NCBI GenBank assembly: GCA_963942565.1
Contig: OZ012684.1
Coordinates: forward strand, 71,498,699 to 71,562,698
Length of the DNA: 64,000 nt
From: Maea johnstoni
Lineage: Eukaryota; Annelida; Polychaeta; Spionida; Magelonidae
Direction: 5' to 3'
Shown here: positions 21,643-34,024 of the stretch, in pieces
Layout of the letters: each line of letters opens with the position of its first letter
Numbering within the stretch: the stretch's first letter is position 1
Position numbers and translations under genes: made by a program
Notes under the pieces: model-generated
Seen by the model: only the letters and a program-made list of their open reading frames with translations
The model's database searches: none
Told to the model about the DNA's origin: nothing

Positions 21643-24600
21643 TTACAGTTTTGCAGATAAACTCTCTCTTGAGCCATTATATTTACCATACATAGTAACA
21701 ACTGCAGCCCCTCCAATACCAAAGTTGTGCTGCATCCCGATCCTGGCGCCCTCTACCTGGCGCTTCCCAGATTCTCCTCTCAGCTGCCACACCAGCTCTG
21801 CACACTGGCCAAGTCCTGAAATACAACAACAAAAATAATATTAGACTCTATATATGTGTATTCTATGTATCACTTAGTCCTGAATTACAACAAATAATAT
21901 CAGACTATATATGTGTATTCTATGTATCACTTAGTCCTGAAGTACAACAGAAATAATATCAGACTATATATGTGTATTTTATGTATCACTTAGTTCTGAA
22001 ATACCACAAAAATAATATCAGACTTCATATATGAGTATACTACATATGACCTGGTCCTGAAATACAACAAAAATAATATCAGACTTCATATATGAGTATA
22101 CTATATATTACTTGGTCCTGAAATACAACAACACTTATATCAGACTTTATATAAGAGTATACAATATTTTGTATTGCTTGGCACATTCATGCCTACAGTT
22201 ATCCTACACAATGCTGTCTTGATACTTTTGAAAATAACTTGGCAAATACCTGTCTTGAAACTCTGTTGCTCTTGAAAATATTTCGGGAATAACCCAAAAC
22301 CTACAAAATACTCTTTGGTTTCCAAAATGTTGTTTAATATCATCAATTGTTGGCCTTTTTAGGCAAAAGTGTAAACTTAATGGGTTAATTACTGTAAATC
22401 TTCCATTAACAATGTTAGCATTTTCAATTAGAATTTGTACATACTAAAGAAAAGAGGACAAAAATGTCTATCTACAGTATCTGATCATAATCTGTTGTAA
22501 TACCTGTGGCTCCAATTGGATGACCCTTTGACACCAGCCCTCCTGATGGATTCACCACCCACTTGTCAGCCATCTTGTACACCTCCCCACCTGCCCTGTT
22601 TCTGGTCCACTTGCCCTTGTTGAAGAGTTCGATCCCCTTGCCAACGGGTGCCATCTGCAATGCCTCATACATAAATAGCTCATTGCAGGAAAAGCAATCA
22701 TGCACTTCAAATACATCTACATTATCTGCAGTCAGTCCTGAATCCTGATAGCATTTCTCTGCAGCCCTTTTGGCCATGCCACACCCAGCAGTATCCATAT
22801 AACTGTCCCTGAATGAGGAGGGCAAATCTGTGAGCATGTTCTGGGCTAGTATCTCGATTGCCTTGCTCTCTAGGTTATGTTTGACGACAAAGTCCTGGCT
22901 GCACACTATTGCTGCTGCTCCTCCATCTGAAGTCATGGCAGACATGCCAGCAGTTATTGGATGACTCAACATCCTCTTTTTGTCACCAATGCTGGCCATT
23001 GAGGTTGGCTTCTGGATGGAAGCCCTGGGATTGTGCTGGCCATGCATGCGGTTCTTGTAGGCAATTTTGACTAAGTCTTCGAAGCTCACATTCTTGTGTT
23101 TATCCATGTATTCTCGTGCTGCATAGGCAAATATCTTTATCACATCGGAGGTGAACTGGTTAAGATATGGCTGAACAAGCGCAGGGTCTGCACCAAGCTC
23201 AACCATGTTGTCCATATGGCGCTGGATAGGATTTGTGCGATCTGTAAAATGCTGTGAAAGGCCACTTTCCATCTTTTCAAAACCTAGAAATCATAAAATG
23301 CAAAATGTCTCCTTAAATATCTTGTTATCTTCATCTACCATAACAAGAGATATTTCAAATATCTTCATTACAAGGAAAATTGATTGATAATAAAAAAATA
23401 AGATTGCATTACAGTGCCCTCTCTCAGATGCACATGTGAATTCAGCATTCCATAATACATGTTAAGAATGGTAGAACTTGTTTGACAATATTTGGAGGCA
23501 AATACAGATACAAGTCCGATATGTGAACACTTTGGGACCACAGCAAATTGTTCACATTAGGAGGTGATCATATTTCAGTGGTATTTTTTTCAATGGATTA
23601 GGATATTGGAAATGGAGAAAGTATTCACAATAGGATGTGATCAAATCTCAGAGGTGATCATATAAGAAAATTTCACTGTATCAATTCGGTCACACCATGA
23701 GAATACACATAATCCCATACATTCTTAAATTACTGATATGAACCTTAATCAACAACAATTTTCTAGGTGTGAAGTTGAACTCACTAAATGTTCCCAAATA
23801 ATAGACCATATCTCTTTGCTGATATCAATGTTTACAAACAAAGGAAAAAGTTACTTACCCAAAGCCATGACACAGTCGTTGCCAGCCTGTACCAGAGCTC
23901 TGGCTAGCATCAAGGCACTTGAACCAGAGGAGCAATTATTGTTCACATTGAACACAGGGATTCCTGTCAGTCCTAATTCATACACTGCTCTCTGACCTGA
24001 TGTAGGTTCTCCATAACAGTAGCTAGCTACGGCTGCCTGAACAAGGTTATACGGTATCCCAGCATCACTTAATGCAGCAGAGCCTGGAAATACACACACA
24101 GACACTTATGACAGGAATGTTGAAATAACTTTTAGCAATTAGGCATCATTATTATAAACCTGATTATAAGAACTTAGAAGTTGGCTGAAGGATGACAGAG
24201 TATAAAACTTTGATTTTCTACCCAAATAAAACATTGCTTAAAAAGATTGCAATGATTACATCCATAAAACATTCAAACACTAACTTTCTCTTAATTAAAT
24301 TAGTATTGATTGTAAAAATGTAGAACGTGCTGATTAAGTGCTAATACATAAAATTCCTCTACGGTCAATATATCCATATTGTTGCTTACTTGAGAAATGT
24401 TCAAAAAGGGCATGTCTAGCATTACTTTCCTAAAAATGTTTTTTCTAGAAATTTTACTGTAGCTGTCCTGGGCATCTGGTATGACTCAGTGGTAAGATCT
24501 TTTAAAGTCATTGTAACCAGCCATCACATTGGGCAACATTTAAAAACTCTATCCTTAATGAAAAAAATTCTTCAAAAATTTCTGAATAGAAAAAATGGTG

Positions 24601-25106
24601 GTTGTTACCACAAGACTCCAATATTTCAAAGGTGAGAGAGGTTGACTTATCTTTTAATCTTCTCTACCTGCTGATAATATCTTATTATCAATAAGATAAT
24701 AGGAAGTGGCTCAGGTGTACTATATATTCTTTATGATTTTGTCTAAATTTGGATGACCACAAGTCCAAAATCAAATAGTATGCTCAAAGTTCATGGACTT
24801 TGCTGCTCCACAATATAGGTCATTATGATGCTAAGATCATATAGATTGTATATTCTGGTCTCATGGATATAGCAAAGGAGTTAACATTGTTTGTTTGCTT
24901 CACAAAGGAAATCCAAATGCTAGCAAAAAAATAATTACATAAAAAAATAAGCCCATTATAGGCAAAGTTACTGACTTACCTGCTTCCCTTCCCATATCAG
25001 GGTAGTCCCATTTTTTACTTTGTGGTTTTTCAAACTTAGTCATTCCTACTCCAACTACATACACTTTTCTTCCTTGAGATGCCATCTTAGAAAAACTTCT
25101 AAACAT
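21643..25106 (-). CDS. SCP2: SCP2-type thiolase (SCPx thiolase domain), peroxisomal
   Basis: Peroxisomal 3-oxoacyl-CoA thiolase of the SCPx type, acting on branched-chain and sterol side-chain acyl-CoA. Exons (minus): 25085 or 25106 down to 24980, 24083-23859, 23283-22504, 21815-21643; phases agree. The product is 427 residues from the Met at 25085, which has the better Kozak context (A at -3, G at +4), or 434 from the Met at 25106. Seen: VVGVGMTKF at the N-terminus, nucleophile Cys in NVNNNCSSG (about 86), HDCF (305-308), [14 protein letters not shown] (364-371), and a final SAKL peroxisomal signal. The C-terminal SCP2 lipid-carrier domain of vertebrate SCPx is absent; the protein stops soon after the thiolase fold. 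The neighbour HSDL2 carries two SCP2 domains and shares the promoter. Introns hold repeated acceptors (21811-22180). Confidence 0.93.
21811..22180. repeat. minisatellite of about 60 bp x 6 that includes the thiolase splice acceptor
   Basis: GTCCTGAAATACAAC (minus strand GTTGTATTTCAGGAC, the acceptor of the last exon) recurs at 21813, 21877, 21934, 21993, 22054 and 22115. AATAATATCAGACT and a TATATATG block are repeated between them. Only the first unit, at the exon edge, leads into coding sequence. Confidence 0.85.
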
Positions 25107-25377
25107 AACAGAAAACTTAGAATTAAGTTTAAATCAAAGGTACAGATGACCACAATCTGCACAGTCTCTCCACTTCACCTGGCACTTTTGACAGCTGAAT
25201 AACTGTGTTTTGATAGTAGGGCATCAGGTGGCACAATTACCTTTGACCCGGAAGTTGATTCTTGCCACGCCTCCTAGCGACGAAGATGCGTACTGAAGGT
25301 CAAGGTACTTGCCGGTAAGTTCGACTTCAGTGTGGTTACTTCGCTGCCAGTGGCAAGAAAACCATTAAGTTCAAAGG
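25107..25377. promoter_or_regulatory. bidirectional promoter, thiolase / HSDL2
   Basis: The two start codons are 271-292 bp apart and face away from each other. The spacer holds a DR1-like site TTACCTTTGACCC (25237-25249; reverse GGGTCAAAGGTAA, as for PPAR-RXR or HNF4). An ETS-type CCGGAAGT (25248-25255) overlaps it. An ERR-like TGAAGGTCA lies at 25294-25302 and a CACGCCTCC GC-box-like motif near 25266. No TATA box is seen. Sharing by two peroxisomal genes is inferred from position. Confidence 0.7.
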
Positions 25378-28300
25378 ATGCAGAACGTCGGGTGAGTAAT
25401 TTTTCTGTTTTTTCTATTGACTGTGACGGTCTTGCATGTATACATTGATGTATTGGTCGCTGTGAAAGCCAAGCAACACCAAATATTTAAACAATTTTAA
25501 AGTTACTTCTTGCAAGAATGATAGCTGGCATTTAGGGTCAAAGTTTAGCCACACTCCACAGCTGGTTTCGACATGTTTGGTGTCATGCAATGTTGCTAAC
25601 CTGTAATGTAGTATGTTTTTGAGTTCTTTGAATTTCTTAAATTCGTACAGCCACTTGCAAATTGCATGGGTATTGAATAATCTATACCTTAAGCCCTTAA
25701 CTCCTTTGACAGATCACTATACTGGACAGTTGGCATTTGCCACTGACAAGGGTGCTACATAGCATCCTCATCATCATCATGACTCATGAGAAATAGTCAA
25801 GTGGCAGACTTGTCAATGCTATATGGTAATATGAGGGCAAGGCACAAATATACTACTAGAAAGACAACTAACAGGAAAACCAATCCATAGTTGTATAAAC
25901 TGAATGACACCCACCATACACACCCACCATAACCAGTCAGTGGGCAGTCAAGTTCGTATCCTATCATGTTTATTTGTATAATTCTGAATTTATTTTATTG
26001 AAATCCATTGTAAGATGCCTGTTTGCAACAATTTAAAAGTTGAAGCGGACAAAAATTTCGGGAATCTAGCGATATTTTACTGACTGCGTATGTGCATAAT
26101 GGGGGAAGGTCGCTAGATTCCCAAGTGACTGGTTTTGGTGGGTGTTTCAAGCTATAAATATGACCGCCCAGTTTTCTCGGCGCAAGTCACAAATTTTAAA
26201 TGCTCAGATCTCTAACTGTGATGGAGGCCAATAGACAGCATATAGTAAACAACGGCTGGTACCACAGTTAGAGTTGCTCGAACTAGATTCCTGGCTGTGG
26301 CGGAATTAGAATAGAAAACATTGGCTAGGAAGAAAAAGATTAGCAACAACTATCTTTTGGTATTCGTGGGTGATGTTGCAAAACATTGTGTCATCTTCTA
26401 ACTGCTGAAAGTTCTCACCAAGATATTCCACAAAAACAAAAAGGTATTGTGTGTATGTACACCTTACATCCACTAAGTGATAGTTTGTGGTAGAATTGTG
26501 TACAGACAAACCAGAGCAAATTTCCTTACCTTCCTACAGTGCCACACCCATTGGGGATTTACCATAATGTTGTTTTTTTCATGGCAAATGCCCCTGGAGC
26601 ATGTGAAAACCTTCAACGAAAACCGTCAGACTGTAGAACCAGATGCTAAAATATATGATCCAAATTTGCAAATGGTCACATCAAGTATGAACTGGCGCAC
26701 TTGGGATTGTTTTTCAATTTTTATCTCCTCTAATTTAACTCATAGTGCCCCAAATGTAGGTATACCAAGAGCACATAATTATCAAAATTTCCTTAGCACA
26801 CTGTTAATGCCATGCTGCACACACAGAGATTTATTTGCTACTAATCTTTAAATCCTCTGAGCCAAATCTTCTCCTGACAGGAAATATTAAGATTAATCCC
26901 TAACTAAGTAGTGAGTCCAGATCACTAGGTGAAAACAACTGTCATGAACCAGACTCAATGGCGCAGTGGCAAAATTGCTGGCCTGAGTGCTGTGAGGCAT
27001 AAGGTCTAGAGTTCAGTTCCTGGTCGGAGCGTGTCTACAGGGGTTCCTTTTCTATATATGCTGGGGCAACCACCAAAAAACTTCATTTCTTACTCTTTAT
27101 TGTCTGTCGTCCAATTGGAGGGAGAAATAACTTTGAAGAGTTTCGTATTCATTTCAGATCATCGTTCATACTATGTGTCGTCTGCATCTACAAAAACGTC
27201 AACCTTCTTATATGTCTGAGCCACCCTTCAAAGCCGGTGGTTCAACTTGATTGTCGGTGTAACTTTACCTGCTTGACTACCTGGTTATCTTGTGGACTGC
27301 CAAGCCATGTGCAAACAGCTATCTTAACATTATCAGTGTCTGATGATATTGGGAGGCATTGGAGCCTCTATTAATATCACCACTGCATACCTTTAGCCAG
27401 CAGATTGGCAGGGTGTACATTTGATTACCACATTTAAAATAAACATGTATTTGATGACTGTTTTTGTCACAAATTTCTAAAAAGGACAATTTCTAGCAAA
27501 TGGTTTCAGAGTTCCACGTTGCTAATGTCTTTCTGGATGCAATGGCTTTATTTGCAATTTTAACCTGAATATGTTGCCGAGTGCCCGAGTCCCTAGAAAA
27601 ATATGAAACCCAAATTGTTATTACATCTAGTATTAAAAGACCCTGGTTATATTTTAGTTCAGTAGCTGCTACTTATGTTCTGAATGAGATTTCTTTTTTT
27701 TTCTTACAGGAAGCTTGCAGGGAAGACTTTGTTTATCACGGGTGCCAGCCGTGGTATTGGCAAAGCTATAGCTTTGAAGGCAGCTAAAGATGGCGCCAAC
27801 GTAGCCATTGCAGCCAAGACAGCAACACCACATGCCAAACTTCCAGGAACCATCTACACTGTAGCTGAGGAAAGTAAGGGACTCGTCTTCTACCCCATAT
27901 AGGCATTGCTTATGTAGTAGATCTGATTTTTAGTAAATTTATCATAGATGGTGAAGTTTCATAATTTATGGTATGTTATAGCTAGGAACTTCATGCCCTC
28001 AACAGATAAAATCACTGTTGAGCAGTTAGAAATATGCATGGGCATAAAGCCCTAGTGACAAAAATATTTCAAAATGCTGAAATAAAAAACAAATTTCCCA
28101 ACAGATTTAAATTTGAAATCTAAAAATTATGGGCCTGTTTGATAGCAGTATCCTAATGGTGTCATAATGGGCCAGTTCATGCCCGTAAAAATTTACCGGT
28201 GTATATGAATAGATATGTAAAAGTGTGTGTGTGAGCCACTTTTAATATTGTAAGTCTTAAAGAAATGTTTGTTTCCTGTAAAGGCCCATAAAAAGGGTAG

Positions 28301-31300
28301 GTAAGTAATTCATTTTCAAACAATGGGTGTTGCGTGGCAGCTGTAGTTGTAATGCATCGTTGTAATCCTATATTTATGTTGATCAGGAGTTGGAAGCGCA
28401 GAAAAAAACTTTAGGGTAGGAATGTTTTGAATAAAAAACTTGTCGGGTCAGGTTACAGAAAACAAACAACCTTTTTAAGACCTAATAGTAATAACTCATT
28501 TGTACTTTATTTTATGATTGATGTTATATTGTCTCTTTCCAGTCCAAGCTGCGGGAGGCAAGGCCTTACCCTGCATAGTTGACGTTCGCAGTGAGGAACA
28601 GGTGAAGGCAGCTATTGAGGAGACAGCCCAAACGTTCGGTGGTATTGATATCTTGATAAACAATGCTAGTGCTATCAGCTTGACCGGAACCAAAGAAACA
28701 GGAATGAAAAGATATGACCTCATGATGGGTATCAATGGAAGAGGCACATATTTGTGGTAAGTGATAGTAAGATACCTAAACAACAGAGTTTAGGAATATC
28801 TAAGCCAAAGAAGTACCTGTCACATGTAGTTTGGTGTTACAGCCTTGAATGGTATGTATGTCCTACTGTAATATTCAAAGATTTATTAAAAATTATAATA
28901 GGAATTCTCAAGTAAGTGTATAATAAATGTTTTTTTCACCCAGACAGTGAGAACAAAAGAACACGCATCATTCATGCTTTTAGTAAATTGGTAACTTTAA
29001 AAGCTGTTCGTACATTTTTCTTTTATCTTGAAAAGAATATTTAAACAGGTATTATAAATAATGTATGAACTGTAGGGTGCACAGCTTTATTCTGTATTAT
29101 CGAATAGTCATCTTTCTATCTTTTATGATGTCCGTGGATAAGGAAAGGTATTCCAGCTTCAGAAGTATATTTGTCTCCTGTCATTATTTCAGTTCTCAGT
29201 ATGCTCTGCCTTATCTGAAGAAAAGCCCGAATCCACACATCCTGAACATAAGCCCTCCTCTGAACATGAACCCCAAATGGTTCAAAAACCATGTTGGTAA
29301 GTATAAACACTAAAGTAGTTTTTTTAATCACTTGTAGACAGTATGGTCAGCTTAAGGTGCCTTGGCTTTTCATACTTTTTCAGTCCAATATAATTGAATT
29401 TCATCTCTTTGATAAGCCTCGTCAAATTAAAAGGAAATCCGTTCAGCAAAGTGCTGGAAATTGATTTTATTGACTAATTTCTATCAATTTATTTTATCTA
29501 AAATGTCTGACTTTTTGAAAAATAAGTTTTTCACCAAAAACACTTGAAAAGGTGTGCAATGGATGGACCCATCCCTCCCAGGCCACTTGTCACCCCTGGG
29601 CTTTCTGTCTCCATATGCAATCCCTATCCCCGAACCTAGCAGTCATGCAGCATGTCCATCCCCTCCTCTGTCTTCCTGTCCTACTCACATAGATAACCTT
29701 GCTTTATCAGGCCCAGCCCCTCCCCTGTCCTCCAATCCCACACACAAATGGTCCAATCAAACAGTCAATAGGAGCAGACCTTAGCCAGCCTATAGAGTGT
29801 TTGGCAAATGTCTTAACCCATTCCTGCCTGGAGGTCTCCTTGACAAATATTTGGATTTATAATATTTCTGATATAGATGTATAATACTTATAATCCATGA
29901 AAATATGCGTGCAAGTATGCACTAATTCACATAATACCTGAAGAAGAGCTGTTGTTTTAATTGTAATCAACTTATCTCTTTCAAATACTTCACGAAGAAT
30001 ACTTTATTCCAAAAAATAGCCCTAAAATAATATGCATTTTAGGGTACTGCAAGCATGTTAAGTTGATCTTCATATCTCTATTTAGGCTTCTTAAATAGAA
30101 TAAGCTGCTTAAAGTGGGCGAATGAGAAAGTATCAAATTGGTATTCAGAATATTTCAGAGTTAATCTTTAGTAATCTTTACTTCCTTTACCCCTTCCTGA
30201 ACACCTGGTCTGAATGTGGAACTACTGGAGTGAAATGATAGGATAATGTTCTGTTTAGATGTGACCTGTGGCGTGTGGGGTTAACAACAACCTGTTACTA
30301 AAACTGAAAAATTGCCCCAACTTTAATTTCCTTAACATTGTGTATTCATTTCATAAACTTCTTTCTCAACAGAAGGACAATTTGAACCTTTATTAAGAAA
30401 ATGCTTAGTTGTGTATTTTACAGTCTTTGCTAGTCAAACTGTATTATGTTTATGTGAGGGATAGCCCATTCATTTTAGCTCCTATAGTAGTTAAAACATA
30501 AGAACAATACAATAATTTTGAGTCCCTCCCCATAACAGATGTTCTCTCTTATATCCATTTTACACACTAAATGCTATTGTAGTTACTAAAAGGCATTTTT
30601 TTCACAAATGAATTATTGTTGATTTAAAGTTCACAGCCCAAAATAGGCTGCTTATCCCCTCTGATTTGAGACAGTGGTACAGGCTTTATTTTGTTATATA
30701 ATATAGAGGATAACCTGTTCAATAAACCCATTCATGTGTGAAAGTATCCTTGAAAATTATTGCATGGACCCACTGATATTTTTGAAAATAACTATCAAAG
30801 GGATAAAAAATTATTTCACAAAATGTTTTAAGAAGTATAATTTTGTTCTACATGTATCTTTCAATTTTTTTTTCTAAAACCTTTTTTAGCAAAATTACCA
30901 CCATAAGGTCTGGTCAATTATCAGAGAGGTATGAAAAAAATACCAGCGAGGGCCAATTATGCATCAGTGCTGCATTCTGGTCATTTACTGCCATAGTATC
31001 AAATTTCTAAAGTGTCAATTGGCTGCAAGCAGGGTAAATGAGTTGATCCCCTGCTGTGACCTGTTTAAGGCTAAATTTACCATATGTTTATGTATTATAT
31101 GTATGTATAATTCTCTTTCTAGCATACACCATGGCCAAGTATGGTATGTCAATGTGTGTCCTGGGTATGTCTGAGGAGTTCAAAGATGAGGGTATTGCTG
31201 TGAATGCGCTCTGGCCGCGGACAGCCATCTACACTGCAGCCATGGTCATGATGGGAGGAAGCGAAGTAGACAAACAATGCCGCACGCCCGATATCATGTC

Positions 31301-34000
31301 TGATGCTGCCTATGCTATGCTTATCAAGGACAGTAAAAATTACACAGGGCACTTCGCTATTGATGATGAAGTGCTGATTGCTGAGGGAATCACTGATATG
31401 GAACAGTATGCTTGTGTACCAGGTAAGGGATTTACCATATACACCATGTACTTATAATGTTAGACATTTGTACAATTTACATTGCATTTACATACATAGT
31501 TATACATCAGTTTTTGATGGGGATATGCCTTGTTTCTCTACAAAGATATTGCATTTGGTTTGACATAGTATATATGTGGCATGAAAGGTGGAAATACAAA
31601 AACATGAATAAATACTAATAGATATATTGAAACTGATTTCAACTTTTTTCATAATCTCTTTATGCCTGGTATTGTATAGTAATGAAAAATGCCAAAATAG
31701 AATTTAAGTCTAGTAATTTCAATGATCAAGACACAGACATTTTGTGAAATGATTGATAATTGTTCTGGTTTTGTATATTTTTCTACTGCAAGCTTATGTT
31801 ATGTTGTTTTCTTTTCTTTTTCTTTCTCTTATTCAGGTTCCGATTTATTGATTGACTTCTTCCTGGATGAGACTGATCCAGCTTCAGTGCATAAAACTAT
31901 GGTTGATGCAGGATTAAAGCCCAAGTTTGATTTAGGTGGTGGCAGTTCTGACAATGTCTCAAAAACATTTGACCAAGTTAAAGCAGTTCTCAATGAAGAT
32001 TTAGTCAAGTCTGTTGGAGGCGTGTTTATGTTTGATTTATCAGGTTAGTTTTTTGCCAAGATATATCTTTCTATTCTATAAAAACTTTCCTCTGAGAATG
32101 TAAACATTCTTTTACATCTTGAGTGTGTATGCTTTGTATTTGTGAAACACATTTAGAAAGTACTGTATACCTTGTTACTACTGCAGCAGTTTAATTAATG
32201 CATACTTGGGCCAATGGGAAGTCACGCTGTCTTTGCACTCTAGGTATCTTAAAAAGAGCTTCATATCCATTCAATGCTAGTTCCAGTTGACACATATTTT
32301 GTCCATCCTAAAGAAGAAGTAGTTGTATGATCAAACATTCCAGTTAGAATTAAGAGTTTATCTACCCTACAAGTATACTTCAATCTAATTAAAATATGAC
32401 ATACATGTGCAGTACACCTTGACCTAGAAAGTACCTCTTGGACATTTTTCTTTGTGAAATGTCTCTATACATGCAATAATATCTTGATTTTATAGTATTG
32501 TATCTTTATTGACCATGTGAATAACATGAAAAATGATAGTGTCATATACATGCCATATACCTTGATTTTATAGTACTGTATCTTTATTGCCCATGTGTTA
32601 ACATGAAAAATTATAGTGTTATTAGCATGCATTCAATCTTATGATGCATAATCTTCTCTTGGTCAGGTGACAATGCGAGTCAGTGGACTCTTGATTTGAA
32701 GAATGGCGGTGGTGGTGCATCCAAGGGCGCCCCATCAGGTGATGCTGATTGCACCATGTCAATGACCACCGAGGACTTTGTCAAAATGTTCAAAGGAGAG
32801 TTGAAACCAACCATGGCCTTCATGTCTGGAAAACTCAAGATCAAAGGCAACATGGGACTTGCCATGAAGCTGGAGAAACTGATGGGAAAGATGAAGGAAA
32901 TGAAACCTAAAGAGGAGCCTGCTGCTGAAACCAAGAGTTCTGCGCCTGCTGGGGATGACCAGGTGTCCGGGACCTTCTCCAAGATTGAGGCACAACTGAG
33001 CGAAGACCTTGTCAAGTCTATCAATGGAGTATACATGTTTGATTTAAAGGGTAGGTTTTTAGGAAAGTCTTTTGAAAATAACATGTTTGAATATCAAAAT
33101 GTTCATGTTAGGATTTATTGCTACCTTTACATATGTGTCTAACCAGGTTAGTTCATGTATGTCGATTGCTTTACTTCTCTGATATTATCCAAATCATGCA
33201 GATAGCAAAAAAATAATTTTGATGATCAATTTTATCCAACCATTTTTTCAGTATAAACTTATGCCGAGGACCCAACCAAAAATTACCCTGTGATAATTAG
33301 TGAGGTTGTGCTTCATGCTCAGGTTATTTTCAAAAGTATTATAGATCCAGAAGGCACAGCTGGCATGAATGGGTTATTCAGGCTACTTCGACTTCCCTAC
33401 TGTTCAATAATCAATACTTAAATTTACACTGCTCTGTTTTTCCTTAAGGGTTATATCTATTTAGAATATCAGGAATAGCCTTTTATTGATTAAACCCGGC
33501 CTTGTCTTTATTATATAATAACTCTAATTCTCATGAGGCTTATTATCTCTTCCCTTTCCTAAAAAAATCGCTAATAAAAAGCAAACAGCTTAATTTCAGA
33601 GATGTCCAGCCAGCAGTTGGGTCAATTGTATTTACCTTAAGCAGTTTAGGTATATACTATCTTAAACAATTAAATTCTTTTTCCCAATTGATATGGATAT
33701 TTGGTATCATATTGAGTACCGGTAATAAACCCTAATAATTATGATTATCTTTCATTTCTTATTTCAGATGCCCAGTGGACCCTTGACTTGAAGAACGGCG
33801 GCGGTTCAGTATCCCAGGGAGCCCCATCAGGCGATCCTGATTGTACCATGTCTATGACCAGTGAGGACTTTGTCAAAATGTTCAAAGGAGAGTTGAAACC
33901 AACCATGGCCTTCATGTCTGGAAAACTCAAGATCAAAGGAAACATGGGACTTGCCATGAAATTAGAAAACCTAATGGGAAAGATGAAGTCAAAATTATAG
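25378..34000 (+). CDS. HSDL2: HSDL2, peroxisomal SDR with two SCP2 domains
   Basis: Hydroxysteroid dehydrogenase-like protein 2, a short-chain dehydrogenase fused to sterol-carrier domains. Exons: 25378-25391, 27710-27873, 28543-28756, 29193-29296, 31123-31422, 31837-32043, 32667-33050, 33768-34000; all phases agree, 539 residues. The 14-bp first exon encodes MQNV and two bases of a Gly codon, matching the start of the vertebrate protein (MLPNTGRLAG there, MQNVGKLAG here). Seen: TGASRGIG (15-22), NNASA, catalytic Ser in ILNISPP (about 151), YTMAK (167-171) of the YxxxK pair. SCP2 domains follow at about 304-410 and 436-539, joined by a Pro/Glu/Ala linker. The end is SKL, a canonical peroxisomal signal. 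Vertebrate HSDL2 is about 418 residues with a single SCP2 domain, so the second domain is extra. It shares a promoter with the SCP2-type thiolase. Confidence 0.95.
25918..26149. mobile_element. inverted-repeat element, probable MITE
   Basis: Ends ACACCCACCATAACCAGTCA and TGACTGGTTTTGGTGGGTGT are complementary over 20 bp, about 190 bp apart. There is no coding sequence. Confidence 0.55.
26946..27060 (+). repeat. tRNA-like SINE head
   Basis: AATGGCGCAGTGG resembles an A box and GAGTTCAGTTCCTGGTCGG resembles a B box at tRNA-like spacing. The arms do not fold into a clean tRNA, so I call it a SINE remnant. Confidence 0.5.
27874..31122. other. HSDL2 introns between the SDR exons
   Basis: Introns 27874-28542, 28757-29192 and 29297-31122. 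AT-rich with no recognisable gene. Fragments resembling an old dispersed repeat (AACCCATTCCTGCCTGG near 29816, ACCCATTCATGTGTG near 30727) are present. Confidence 0.5.
32477..32635. repeat. tandem duplication in HSDL2 intron
   Basis: Two units of about 85 bp share CTTGATTTTATAGTA.TGTA and TCTTTATTG.CCATGTG, ending in AACATGAAAAAT.ATAGTG. Confidence 0.75.
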
Positions 34001-34018
34001 TCTCCTAATGTTTTTTCC

Positions 34019-34024
34019 AATAAA
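34019..34024 (+). terminator. HSDL2 polyadenylation signal
   Basis: AATAAA 19 bp after the HSDL2 stop codon, giving a very short 3' UTR. Confidence 0.7.

Larger units (their letters stand above)
25392..27709. other. HSDL2 first intron
   Basis: Contains an inverted-repeat segment (25918-26149) and a tRNA-like SINE (26946-27060). Also inverted pairs GGGAATCTAGCGA and TCGCTAGATTCCC (about 26060 and 26108). No exon was recognised. Confidence 0.55.
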
